Position numbers and translations under genes: made by a program. The notes below the pieces were generated by a model, which saw only the letters and a list, made by a program, of their open reading frames with translations, had not been told where the DNA came from and ran no database searches. A stretch of DNA of 28,358 bases from CAYXRK01 sp964467615 (GTDB lineage Bacteria > Hydrogenedentota > Hydrogenedentia > Hydrogenedentales > GCA-2746185), in NCBI GenBank assembly GCA_964467615.1, contig CAYXRK010000046.1, positions 1 to 28,358 on the forward strand. Direction: 5' to 3'. Positions 15,981 through 23,074 of this stretch are shown here, one piece after another (positions within the stretch are counted from its first letter, which is position 1; the number at the start of each line of letters is the position of its first letter).

Positions 15981-17252
15981 TCAAAACTCCGGCGGGCGAG
16001 CGCCGTGGCGTTCCATGAGCCAGCGCCGCGCCTCCGCCGCCGTAAAGAAGGACCCCGCGATGAGCACCGGGTCAGCACCCGCGATGGACAACGCCCGTTC
16101 TATCGCGTCCGGAATAGTTCGAGCGGTTTCGACGGGCAATCCGGCCGCTGCCCGGGCCAGCGCTTCCACCGGCATGGCGCGGCCCGAGCCGGAAAACTCC
16201 GTGACGACAAGCCGTCTCACGATGGGCCTCAACTCTTCCAGAATCGCCCCCGCATCCTTGTCGTTTGCCAGGGCCAAGACGATGACGCATTGCGCGGCCA
16301 CACTCTCGGCAAGCGCCTTTACGCCCGCCGGGTTATGCGCTACGTCGATGATGACCCGCGGCCACTCCATTACGACCTCAAGCCTACACGGCCATCGCGC
16401 GGTGCATAGGCCCGCGATGACCGCCTCTTGGGTCAACTTCGGAAACTGATCGCGCAGCGACCCGGCCAGCGCCACGGCAACCGCCGCGTTCGACCCCTGG
16501 TGCCGTCCATGCAGCGCGAGCGGGACCGATTCCAAGGATAGGCGCGCACCGCGATAGCTGAACCGTTGCGCAAAGGGACCGCCACCCAGCGAGAACGCGA
16601 AGTCCCGTCCTACGCGGAGGAGAGGCGCGGACACCTCCTTGGCCCGGCGCGCGATTACATTCATCGGACCATCGTCAATACTCCCGCATATCACAGGCAC
16701 ACCTTGTTTGATGATTCCCGCCTTCTCGAACGCGATTTTCTCCAACGTATCGCCGAGGTACTTCGTGTGTTCGAGCGCGATCGTGGTGATCGCGGCCGCA
16801 AGCGGCGCTATCACATTCGTCGAATCGAACCGCCCGCCCATTCCGACTTCGATAATGCCAACATCGACGGATCGCTCGGCAAACCAGCGAAACGCGATTG
16901 CGGTATTGAGCTCGAAGAACGTGGGGGAGTGGCCCATCGTTTTCGCGAGCGATTGAAAGAATATGATTTGACGATCGAGTTTATCCGGGGGAATGGGCTT
17001 GCCATCAGCGAGAAATCGTTCGCGCACATCAAGCAGATGCGGGCTGGTGAATCTGCCTGTGCGATATCCTGCGGCCCTGAAGATGGCGTCGAGAACCGCA
17101 ACGACACTGCCCTTGCCGTTGGTGCCGGCGACGTGGACTGTAGGGAATTCGCGTTGCGGGTCGCCGGCGAGTCTGAGCAGATGCGTGATGTTGCCGAGCC
17201 CGAGCTTGATGCCGTGCAGTTCAAGCCCGAAGAGATACTCGAGCGGGGTCAC
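15981..17252 (-). CDS. folC: Bifunctional folylpolyglutamate / dihydrofolate synthase
   Basis: The 423-residue Mur-ligase-like enzyme adds glutamate to folates (and to dihydropteroate in bifunctional forms). Motifs: P-loop GTNGKGS (43-49), TSPHL (69-73), EVGMGGRFDSTN (135-146), LEHTKYLGDTLEKIAFEKAGIIK (ending near 182, with the lysine expected to be carbamylated) and a late DVAHNPAG in the C-terminal ligase domain. It starts with GTG, which overlaps the accD stop (GTGA, 17249-17252), indicating translational coupling. The accD-folC order is also known from Escherichia coli. The length is usual for the family. Whether both activities are present cannot be judged from sequence by eye. Confidence 0.93.
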   Translation of the reverse strand: MTPLEYLFGLELHGIKLGLGNITHLLRLAGDPQREFPTVHVAGTNGKGSVVAVLDAIFRAAGYRTGRFTSPHLLDVRERFLADGKPIPPDKLDRQIIFFQSLAKTMGHSPTFFELNTAIAFRWFAERSVDVGIIEVGMGGRFDSTNVIAPLAAAITTIALEHTKYLGDTLEKIAFEKAGIIKQGVPVICGSIDDGPMNVIARRAKEVSAPLLRVGRDFAFSLGGGPFAQRFSYRGARLSLESVPLALHGRHQGSNAAVAVALAGSLRDQFPKLTQEAVIAGLCTARWPCRLEVVMEWPRVIIDVAHNPAGVKALAESVAAQCVIVLALANDKDAGAILEELRPIVRRLVVTEFSGSGRAMPVEALARAAAGLPVETARTIPDAIERALSIAGADPVLIAGSFFTAAEARRWLMERHGARPPEF

Positions 17253-18115
17253 GTTCGCGCGACGGCGCGGTTCTGCGGCGAGAGGTAGCGGAGCAATTTG
17301 GCCAAGACGGGCCGCAAATTCGGACGCGATACGATCTGGTCGATGAAACCGTTTTCGTACTGATACTCGGACGACTGAAACCCTTCGGGCAGCTTTACTT
17401 TGAGCGCGCCCTCGATCAGGCGCTTCCCGGCGAATCCGATGTTCGCGCCCGGCTCGGCCAGAATGATGTCACCCAAGCTGGCGAAACTCGCATACACGCC
17501 ACCGGTTGTCGCGTCCGTGAGCACGGAGATATAGGGAATTCCAGCCTCGTTCAATCGACGTACGGCGTCCGTCGTCTTCGCCATTTGCATGAGCGCTAGA
17601 ATACCCTCCTGCATGCGGGCCCCGCCCGACGCGGCAAAACAGATGAAGCACAACTCGTGTTTGATAGCGTCGTCCGCCGCGCGGCAAAATCGCTCGCCGA
17701 CCGCCGACCCCATGCTCGCCATGATGAATTTGGCTTCCATCGCCGCGAGCACAGCCCGTTCCGACTCGATAGCCCCGAACCCGGTAAGCAAGGCTTCGTC
17801 TTGACCAGAGTCAACGCGCGCGCGCTCCACTCGCTCCAGGTAAGTCTCCTTACCGACTGTGAACTCGAGAGGGTCAGCCGTTTCGACGCCAAGATGCGTT
17901 TCCTCGAAAGTCCCCTCATCCACCAGCAGCTCGATGCGTCGCCGGGCCGGAATGCGGTAGTGGTGATCGCAGACCGGGCAGACCTCTTGATTGTCCGTCA
18001 CTTCATTGCGATAGACAGTCTGACCGCATCCGGGGCATTTCATCCACACCCCATCAGGCACTTTCGTCTTGCGGCCCATAAGGCCGCCGAAGGGTGATCG
18101 CTTAAATAGAGACAT
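17249..18115 (-). CDS. accD: Acetyl-CoA carboxylase carboxyltransferase subunit beta
   Basis: The 288-residue subunit forms, with AccA, the carboxyltransferase that moves the carboxyl group from biotin to acetyl-CoA, the first step of fatty-acid synthesis. The N-terminal four-cysteine zinc ribbon is Cys27, Cys30, Cys46, Cys49 (KCPGCGQ, EVCPVCDHH), the same positions as in the E. coli protein. The crotonase-like core has ASGGARMQEG, GGVYASFASLGD and IGFAGKRLIE. A strong GGGAGGGAG ribosome binding site lies before the ATG at 18115. It is followed by folC with a 4-base overlap. accA is not in the window. Confidence 0.95.
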   Translation of the reverse strand: MSLFKRSPFGGLMGRKTKVPDGVWMKCPGCGQTVYRNEVTDNQEVCPVCDHHYRIPARRRIELLVDEGTFEETHLGVETADPLEFTVGKETYLERVERARVDSGQDEALLTGFGAIESERAVLAAMEAKFIMASMGSAVGERFCRAADDAIKHELCFICFAASGGARMQEGILALMQMAKTTDAVRRLNEAGIPYISVLTDATTGGVYASFASLGDIILAEPGANIGFAGKRLIEGALKVKLPEGFQSSEYQYENGFIDQIVSRPNLRPVLAKLLRYLSPQNRAVART

Positions 18116-18151
18116 CGTTCTCCCTCCCCCTATGTCCGCGCGGGCCTACCC

Positions 18152-18160
18152 ACTATACCA
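18152..18160 (-). promoter_or_regulatory. Possible extended -10 promoter for accD-folC
   Basis: On the minus strand the sequence TGGTATAGT is a TGn extension plus a five-of-six match to TATAAT. It would start transcription about 30 bases before the accD ATG. I see no good -35, which extended -10 promoters can lack. Confidence 0.4.
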
Positions 18161-18193
18161 GCCAAACGCGGCCCCGCTTCGCCGGCGCCGGGA

Positions 18194-18922
18194 TCAACTG
18201 TTCGCTTCGACCGGCTCGTCATGGAAATTGTCCGGGTGATAGAGCAAGCGCCCGCAATGCTGGCACGTTCGGATCTTGTGGCCGGCAAGAATCTCGTTCA
18301 CGATCTGCGGCAGAATGTGCATGTGGCACCCGCCGCACGCCTCGTTTCTCATCGGGACCAGCGCCGCCCCCGCGCCCTTGCTGATGCGAATTCGAGTGTA
18401 TTGTCGAAGCAATTGCGTTTCGACCGTGGCCTTGAGCGGCACGCCTTTCTCTTCGAGTTCCCTGCGCTGCGCGACGGCTTCATCGAGTACCTTGTCCACT
18501 TCCGCGCTCTGCTTGTCGATTTCCCGCAGTTCCGCGTCGATACGTTTACGGTCCTCGAGGAGACGGTTGCCAACGTCGTCCTGTTCAACCATGATGGCGA
18601 GAATTCGTTCTTCGCGCAGCGCGATATGTTTCTTCGCTAAATCGATTTCATGCAGAAGCGCTTGGTACTCGTCGTTCTTCTTCACCAAATTCAACTGCCC
18701 CTGATACTTCTTGATCTGCTCCTGCTTCGCTTCGATTTCCCGTTCGCACTCCCGCTGCTCCAAGATCAGCTTTTGGCGGGTCTGTTCCCGTTCGGCCAAC
18801 TCCGCCTTCAAGCGTTCCCGCTGGATTTCAAACTTCTTCTTTCTCTTGGGAATTTCGGTCTCGCGCGTTATGCATTCCTCAATAGCGAGGTCAAGCACCT
18901 GTAGTAAAAGCAGGTTCTTCAA
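18194..18922 (-). CDS. Coiled-coil protein with C4 zinc ribbon (CdsZ/zf-RING_7-like)
   Basis: The protein has 242 residues from a TTG at 18922, chosen because TTGGAGATAACTCG supplies a GGAG ribosome binding site eight bases upstream. A longer reading to 19114 would run back through the ilvC terminator into ilvC. Residues about 20-160 are highly charged heptad-type coiled coil (ELAEREQTRQKLILEQREC, YQALLHEIDLAKKHIALREE). The C-terminus has a four-cysteine zinc ribbon: CGGC, then CQHCGRLLYHP. This layout matches the widespread bacterial C4-type zinc-ribbon family with an N-terminal helical hairpin, whose role is poorly defined (nucleic-acid or protein contacts have been proposed). It stands between ilvC and accD with a terminator on its upstream side. 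Confidence 0.8.
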   Translation of the reverse strand: MKNLLLLQVLDLAIEECITRETEIPKRKKKFEIQRERLKAELAEREQTRQKLILEQRECEREIEAKQEQIKKYQGQLNLVKKNDEYQALLHEIDLAKKHIALREERILAIMVEQDDVGNRLLEDRKRIDAELREIDKQSAEVDKVLDEAVAQRRELEEKGVPLKATVETQLLRQYTRIRISKGAGAALVPMRNEACGGCHMHILPQIVNEILAGHKIRTCQHCGRLLYHPDNFHDEPVEANS

Positions 18923-18953
18923 CGAGTTATCTCCAACTTCCGTTCGCGCGCCC

Positions 18954-18986
18954 AAAAAAAAAAATTGGCCGCGCTTAGCGCGGCCA
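18954..18986 (-). terminator. Strong intrinsic terminator after ilvC
   Basis: On the minus strand a 9-bp GC-rich stem (18978-18986 with 18966-18974, three-base loop) is followed by A and a run of Ts ending in 11 consecutive Ts (18954-18964 complement). It begins four bases after the ilvC stop and separates the ilv/prs operon from the zinc-ribbon gene. Confidence 0.92.
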
Positions 18987-18990
18987 GTGT

Positions 18991-19989
18991 CTACTTCCGA
19001 ATCCAGCTCATCATTTTCCTGAGCTCGTCTCCCACCGTTTCGACCGGGTGAGAGGAGTCTTGCTCTCGCAATCGCTGGAAGTTCTTTCCGCCTGACATAT
19101 ATTCGTCGATCCATTCCTTGGCAAACTCGCCGTTTTGAATCCGCCGAAGCGCTTCGCGCATTGCGTCTTTCGTGTCCTGCGTTATTATCCTGGGCCCAAC
19201 AGACAACCCGCCGTATTCGGCAGTGTCGCTGACCGAATAGTTCATGAATTTTAACCCGCCACGATAGTACAAATCGACGATCAGTTTCAACTCGTGCATC
19301 ACCTCGAAGAAAGCGATCTCCGGCTGATACCCCGCTTCCGTCAATACCTCGAACCCCGCCTTAATCAACGCCGCAGAACCGCCGCACAGCACCGTCTGCT
19401 CGCCGAAAAGGTCAGTTTCAGTCTCTTCTTTGAACGTCGTCTTCAAGATTCCGGCACGCCCGCCCCCGATCGCCGAGCCGTACGCGAGCGCCTTCTTCAG
19501 CGCCTCGCCGGTCGCGTCCTGATGAATCGCTACCAAACACGGAACGCCTGCGCCGCGAACGAATTCTTCCCGCACGAGATGCCCAGGGCCCTTCGGCGCG
19601 ATCATCCAAACGTCGATCTCCGGCCCCGGCTGAACGCGGCCGAAATGGATATTGAAGCCGTGTGCGAACATCAGCGAATTTCCCGGCCGCAAGTTCGGTC
19701 GAATCTCCGCTTCGTAAACGTCTTTTTGAATCGTGTCGGGAATCAATACGACTACGACGTCCGATTTCTTCACCGCCTCCGCCACCGGAAGTATCTCGAA
19801 CCCTGCCTCCTTGGCCGCCTGACACGTCTTGCTCGACGCGCCCCCCTTGTGACCAATCACAACGCTCACGCCGCTGTCGCGCAAGTTCATCGCGTGCGCA
19901 TGCCCTTGGCTGCCAAACCCAATGACGGCGATGGTCCGTCCGTTGAGTGCGGACTTGTCCGCGTCTTTGTCGTAATACATCGTCGCCAT
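18991..19989 (-). CDS. ilvC: Ketol-acid reductoisomerase (class I)
   Basis: The 332-residue enzyme converts acetolactate or acetohydroxybutyrate to the dihydroxy acid using NAD(P)H and magnesium, the second common step of branched-chain amino-acid synthesis. The Rossmann motif GFGSQGHAHAMNLRDSG lies at about 24-40. Metal and catalytic residues sit in TDLFGEQTVLCGG (Asp and Glu, about 190-194) and HELKLIVDLYYRGG; SDTAEYG follows. The length fits the short class I form. The ATG at 19989 directly abuts the ilvN stop, with GGAAAG upstream; a second ATG at 19980 is also possible. It is the last gene of the operon, ending at a strong terminator. Confidence 0.97.
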   Translation of the reverse strand: MATMYYDKDADKSALNGRTIAVIGFGSQGHAHAMNLRDSGVSVVIGHKGGASSKTCQAAKEAGFEILPVAEAVKKSDVVVVLIPDTIQKDVYEAEIRPNLRPGNSLMFAHGFNIHFGRVQPGPEIDVWMIAPKGPGHLVREEFVRGAGVPCLVAIHQDATGEALKKALAYGSAIGGGRAGILKTTFKEETETDLFGEQTVLCGGSAALIKAGFEVLTEAGYQPEIAFFEVMHELKLIVDLYYRGGLKFMNYSVSDTAEYGGLSVGPRIITQDTKDAMREALRRIQNGEFAKEWIDEYMSGGKNFQRLREQDSSHPVETVGDELRKMMSWIRK

Positions 19990-20532
19990 TCAATCTTTCC
20001 TTCCCTGTGATTGCGTTTGTTCGCGTGTTATGCGCGGCGCTCGCGCTATCGCGATCTTTCCCGTCCTCGCCAATTCCACGATCCCGAACGGACGAACCAT
20101 GTCGATGAAGGCCTGAAGTTTGCCGTCGGACCCCGTCGCCTCGACGGTAAGCGTCAAAGGACTCACATCGCAGACTCGCGCGCGGAAAATCTCCACCACT
20201 TCGAGCAGCCCGCTGCGGGAGGAACCTTCCACGGAAATCTTGATCATGATCAACTCGCGATCGACGAAGTCCTGCTTCGTAAGATCGATGACCTCGATGA
20301 CCTCGGGGAGTTTGTTGAGTTGATTTACGATCTGGTCGAGTACGCGGTCGTCCCCTTTGACGACGACGGTCATCCGCGAGATTGTCGGGTCGTCGGTTAC
20401 GCCGACGCACAAGCTGTCGATGTTGTAACCCCGCGCGCTAAATAGGCCCGAAATCCGAGCAAGCACACCGAACTGGTTCTCGACAAGCACGCTTATCGTG
20501 TGCGACTTGGCGGATGGATCCCTGGTCGTCAT
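19990..20532 (-). CDS. ilvN: Acetolactate synthase small (regulatory) subunit
   Basis: The 180-residue regulatory subunit of acetohydroxyacid synthase binds valine and activates the catalytic subunit. The N-terminal ACT domain (about 12-80) begins HTISVLVENQFGVLARISGLFSARGYNIDSL. The second half has KISVEGSSRSGLLEVVEIFRARVCDVS and a C-terminal GIVELARTGKIAIAR, giving the usual length of the long small-subunit form (ilvN/ilvH names are interchangeable here). Its ATG overlaps the pth stop by four bases, and it abuts ilvC. The catalytic partner ilvB is not adjacent and not in the window, which is unusual because ilvB-ilvN-ilvC is the common order. Confidence 0.95.
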   Translation of the reverse strand: MTTRDPSAKSHTISVLVENQFGVLARISGLFSARGYNIDSLCVGVTDDPTISRMTVVVKGDDRVLDQIVNQLNKLPEVIEVIDLTKQDFVDRELIMIKISVEGSSRSGLLEVVEIFRARVCDVSPLTLTVEATGSDGKLQAFIDMVRPFGIVELARTGKIAIARAPRITREQTQSQGRKD

Positions 20533-21110
20533 GGTGGGGGTTCGCCTTTCGGATCCCGGTTGTACGTATTCATCGCGGCCTCGATTCCTTTGTCTACGAA
20601 CATCTCGACCGCGTCCGCCGCGCGCGAGAACGCGACGGCGACCACCTCGCGCTCATCGGGAGCGAACTTCCCCAACACATGTTGAGTAAGGCCGTTCCCC
20701 GGTCCCGGTCCGATGCCTACGCGGAGGCGAGGCACGTCGCGGGTCCCCACGCGTTCCATTACCGATCGCATCCCGTTATGCGTACCGGGACTCCCGTCCT
20801 TGCGCATCCGCAGCCTGCCCAACGGCAATTCAGCTTCATCGTACAAAACGAGCATGTCATTCGGATCGCCAACATTGTTGCGCGCAGCGAGCGCGACACT
20901 CTCCCCGCTGTTGTTCATAAACGTCAGCGGCTTGAGCAACAACACCTTCTCTCCCGCGTATATAGTCTCCGCAATCAAGCCGCGAAATTTCTCTCGATTA
21001 AACTGTGTTTCCCAGCGCGCCGCCAAAATGTCCAGCACGGCGAACCCAGCATTGTGGCGCGTGTACTGGTACGCCGCGCCGGGATTTCCGAGGCCAACGA
21101 TCAGCTTCAC
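20529..21110 (-). CDS. pth: Peptidyl-tRNA hydrolase
   Basis: The 193-residue enzyme frees tRNA from dropped-off peptidyl-tRNA by cleaving the ester bond. The expected active-site residues are present: Asn9 in GLGNPG, His19 in TRHNAGF, the MNNSGE asparagine (about 66-67), Asp91 in LYDEAELP and His111 in GTHNGMRS. The length is normal. It starts nine bases after the rplY/ctc stop and overlaps ilvN by four bases, placing it in the prs-ctc-pth arrangement known from Bacillus and many other bacteria. Confidence 0.96.
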   Translation of the reverse strand: MKLIVGLGNPGAAYQYTRHNAGFAVLDILAARWETQFNREKFRGLIAETIYAGEKVLLLKPLTFMNNSGESVALAARNNVGDPNDMLVLYDEAELPLGRLRMRKDGSPGTHNGMRSVMERVGTRDVPRLRVGIGPGPGNGLTQHVLGKFAPDEREVVAVAFSRAADAVEMFVDKGIEAAMNTYNRDPKGEPPP

Positions 21111-21119
21111 AACGCCGCG

Positions 21120-21830
21120 CTACTTGTCCGATTTCTTGCCGGATTTCTCGCCGCCCTTATCTCCCGCCTTCGCGGCTGCCTTATCGCTCGCCTCCGCAGC
21201 CGCTGCCTCCGCAGCCGCAGCTTCCGCCGCCACCGCCTCCGCGGCAAGTTCCACATCCGACTTCACGACGCGCGGCGCGTGGATTGCCACCACAGCCCGG
21301 TCACCTGGGGTAAGAATCTCGACGCCCTCCGGCGCGCGAAGGTCACTCACGTGAAACGAGTCGCCTATTCCGAGTTCGGTTACGTCAAGCGGCAATTCGC
21401 CCGGAATTTCCAGCGCCCGACATTCCACCTCGATCTCGCGAAGCTGATGGTCAAGAAGTCCGCCGTCTGCCATGCCCTTCGAGCGCCCAACCAACACGAC
21501 TTGCACCGTCGTCCTGACTTTTTCGTCCAAGCTGATGCGCAGAAAGTCTGCGTGAATTACCTGGCCCTTTACCGGGTCATGCTGTACGTCCTTGAGCAGC
21601 GCCGGCCCGTTCAGGTCGGGTTTGTCGGCGAACTCCAATTGCACAATGGCGTGCTCGCCGTGGGCCACGTGAATCAAATGCACGAACTCGCGCGCATTGA
21701 TGCTCAACTGCACGGGGGGCAACTCGTGTCCGTAAAGCACCGCCGGCACATTACCCTCTCGACGTGCCTGCCGGGCGCCGCCTTTTCCGCGCGGCTGCCG
21801 GGTGTTTCCCGCTAACGTGTGGACTTGCAT
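21120..21830 (-). CDS. rplY: Ribosomal protein bL25 (general stress protein Ctc type)
   Basis: The 236-residue 5S-rRNA-binding protein is of the long TL5/Ctc form. The L25 domain spans about 1-95 (NTRQPRGKGGARQARREGNVPAVLYG), and a beta-rich C-terminal domain follows to about 190 (LEIPGELPLDVTELGIGDSFHVSD). The last 45 residues are a low-complexity tail, first Ala/Glu-rich then Lys/Gly-rich. Such tails are common in this family. The ATG at 21830 has GGAGGT on its strand about ten bases upstream. It lies 21 bases after the reconstructed prs stop, consistent with one operon. Confidence 0.94.
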   Translation of the reverse strand: MQVHTLAGNTRQPRGKGGARQARREGNVPAVLYGHELPPVQLSINAREFVHLIHVAHGEHAIVQLEFADKPDLNGPALLKDVQHDPVKGQVIHADFLRISLDEKVRTTVQVVLVGRSKGMADGGLLDHQLREIEVECRALEIPGELPLDVTELGIGDSFHVSDLRAPEGVEILTPGDRAVVAIHAPRVVKSDVELAAEAVAAEAAAAEAAAAEASDKAAAKAGDKGGEKSGKKSDK

Positions 21831-21851
21831 GACAATTCAAACCTCCGGTTG

Positions 21852-22812
21852 TTACTCGAACAGTATGCTCAGTGATTTTTCACCGTGAATCCGCTTAATC
21901 GCCTCGCCTACNNNNNNNNNNTACCAACGAGGCGAAACTAATGACCTTAATCTTCTCGCACGTCCGGGCTTCGGCGCTCAAAGGAATCGAATCGCTCACA
22001 ATCACTTCGTCCAGCACCGAAGCCGAAATACGTTTAATAGCCTCGCCGCTAAAGACCGCATGCGTCGCACAGGCAATAACGTCTGTAGCGCCGTGTTCCT
22101 TGATCGCGGCGGCGGCTTTCACCAAGGTCCCGGCGGTATCGATCATGTCGTCGAAAATGAGCGCGCGCTTTCCGCTCACGTCGCCGATGACGTTCATCAC
22201 TTCCGATTCGTTCGCCTTGGGCCGCCTCTTGTCCACAATCGCCAGCGGCGCCTCCAAACGGTTCGCCACCTCGCGCGCCCGCCGCACGCTGCCCGTGTCG
22301 GGCGATACCACGACGAGGCCCTTGAGGTTGCGCTTCTGCAGATGGCGGCAAAACTCGATGTCGCCGCTCAAATGATCCAACGGAATATCGAAGAAACCTT
22401 GTATCTGGTCCGCATGCAGATCCAACGCGAGCACACGGTCCGCGCCGGACGCCACAATTAGGTTCGAAACCAACTTGGCCGCAATCGCAACGCGGGGCCG
22501 GTCCTTGCGGTCTTGCCGGGCGTAGCCGAAGTACGGTAGTACGAGCGTGATGCGCGCCGCCGAAGCACGCCGCGCCGCGTCGCACATTATCAGCAACTCC
22601 ATCAAATTGTCGTTAATAGGCGGGCACGTGCTATTGACGATAAACACGTCCTTGCCGCGAATATTTTCGCCGATCTGCACGTGCACTTCGCCGTCGCTGA
22701 ACCGGCCGACCATCACTTTCCCCTGTTTCTCGAACAGGTGATCGCAGAGGCCGGCGGTCAGTTCGACCGACGCAGACCCGCAAAAAATCTTTAGTTCCTC
22801 ACTATACGGCAC
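21852..22812 (-). CDS. prs: Ribose-phosphate pyrophosphokinase, interrupted by an assembly gap
   Basis: This enzyme makes PRPP from ribose 5-phosphate and ATP for nucleotide, histidine and tryptophan synthesis. The GTG start at 22812 has purine-rich GGTGGGGTAGGA upstream. Motifs: FSDGEVHVQIGENIRG, YFGYARQDRK (94-103), DLHADQIQGFF (131-141) and the PRPP loop DDMIDTAGT (221-229). Ten Ns at 21912-21921 interrupt it after ISFASLV. Read straight through the Ns, the frame ends at 21895 with an unrelated tail. In another frame after the gap the sequence reads GEAIKRIHGEKSLSILFE and stops at 21852, the expected family C-terminus. The contig ends share GTA; removing the Ns and one GTA leaves 948 bases, exactly 316 codons, restoring a normal 315-residue protein. 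The frameshift is therefore artificial. Confidence 0.93.
21912..21921. other. Assembly gap (ten Ns) inside prs
   Basis: Ten Ns sit between GCCTCGTTGGTA and GTAGGCGAGGC as read on the minus strand. Both ends carry GTA, and GCCTCG/CGAGGC form an inverted repeat across the gap. The prs reading frame is restored if the gap has length minus three (ends overlap), so no sequence need be missing. Confidence 0.95.
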
Positions 22813-22863
22813 GTTCCTACCCCACCTAGTAACCGCGTTGCTGCTCCGACCGCCGGTCGAAAA

Positions 22864-22940
22864 TGGCTGGGGCGGCAGGATTCGAACCTGCGAGTGCCGG
22901 GATCAAAACCCGGTGCCTTAAACCACTTGGCGACGCCCCA
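22864..22940 (-). tRNA. tRNA-Gln (anticodon UUG)
   Basis: Read on the minus strand, a complete cloverleaf of 74 nt runs from 22940 to 22867: acceptor TGGGGCG pairs with CGCCCCA, D arm GCC...GGC, anticodon stem CCGGG/CCCGG with loop TTTTGAT (anticodon TTG), T arm GCAGG-TTCGAAT-CCTGC, and discriminator G. CCA is encoded (22864-22866 complement). U1 at the acceptor end and the anticodon stem match bacterial glutamine tRNAs. It lies 51 bases upstream of prs on the same strand. Confidence 0.96.
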
Positions 22941-23074
22941 ACAGAAACCCAATATGGACGCGCGGAAACAGAGGCGCGCGCTCAAATTCACCGGCCGTCA
23001 TCACGCCGGAAAAGGCGCATAAGGATAACGATTGACGGACTTTATTGCAATTTTGCGGCCAGTTTCCGGACGAC

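Noticed and set aside
21160..21245. Repetitive GC-rich stretch resembling a tandem repeat
   Set aside because: It is the codon-level reflection of the Ala/Glu-rich tail normal in long bL25/Ctc proteins.
21895..21911. prs C-terminus ending in RRGD after unknown residues
   Set aside because: It results from translating through the ten Ns in the wrong frame; the true C-terminus continues to 21852.
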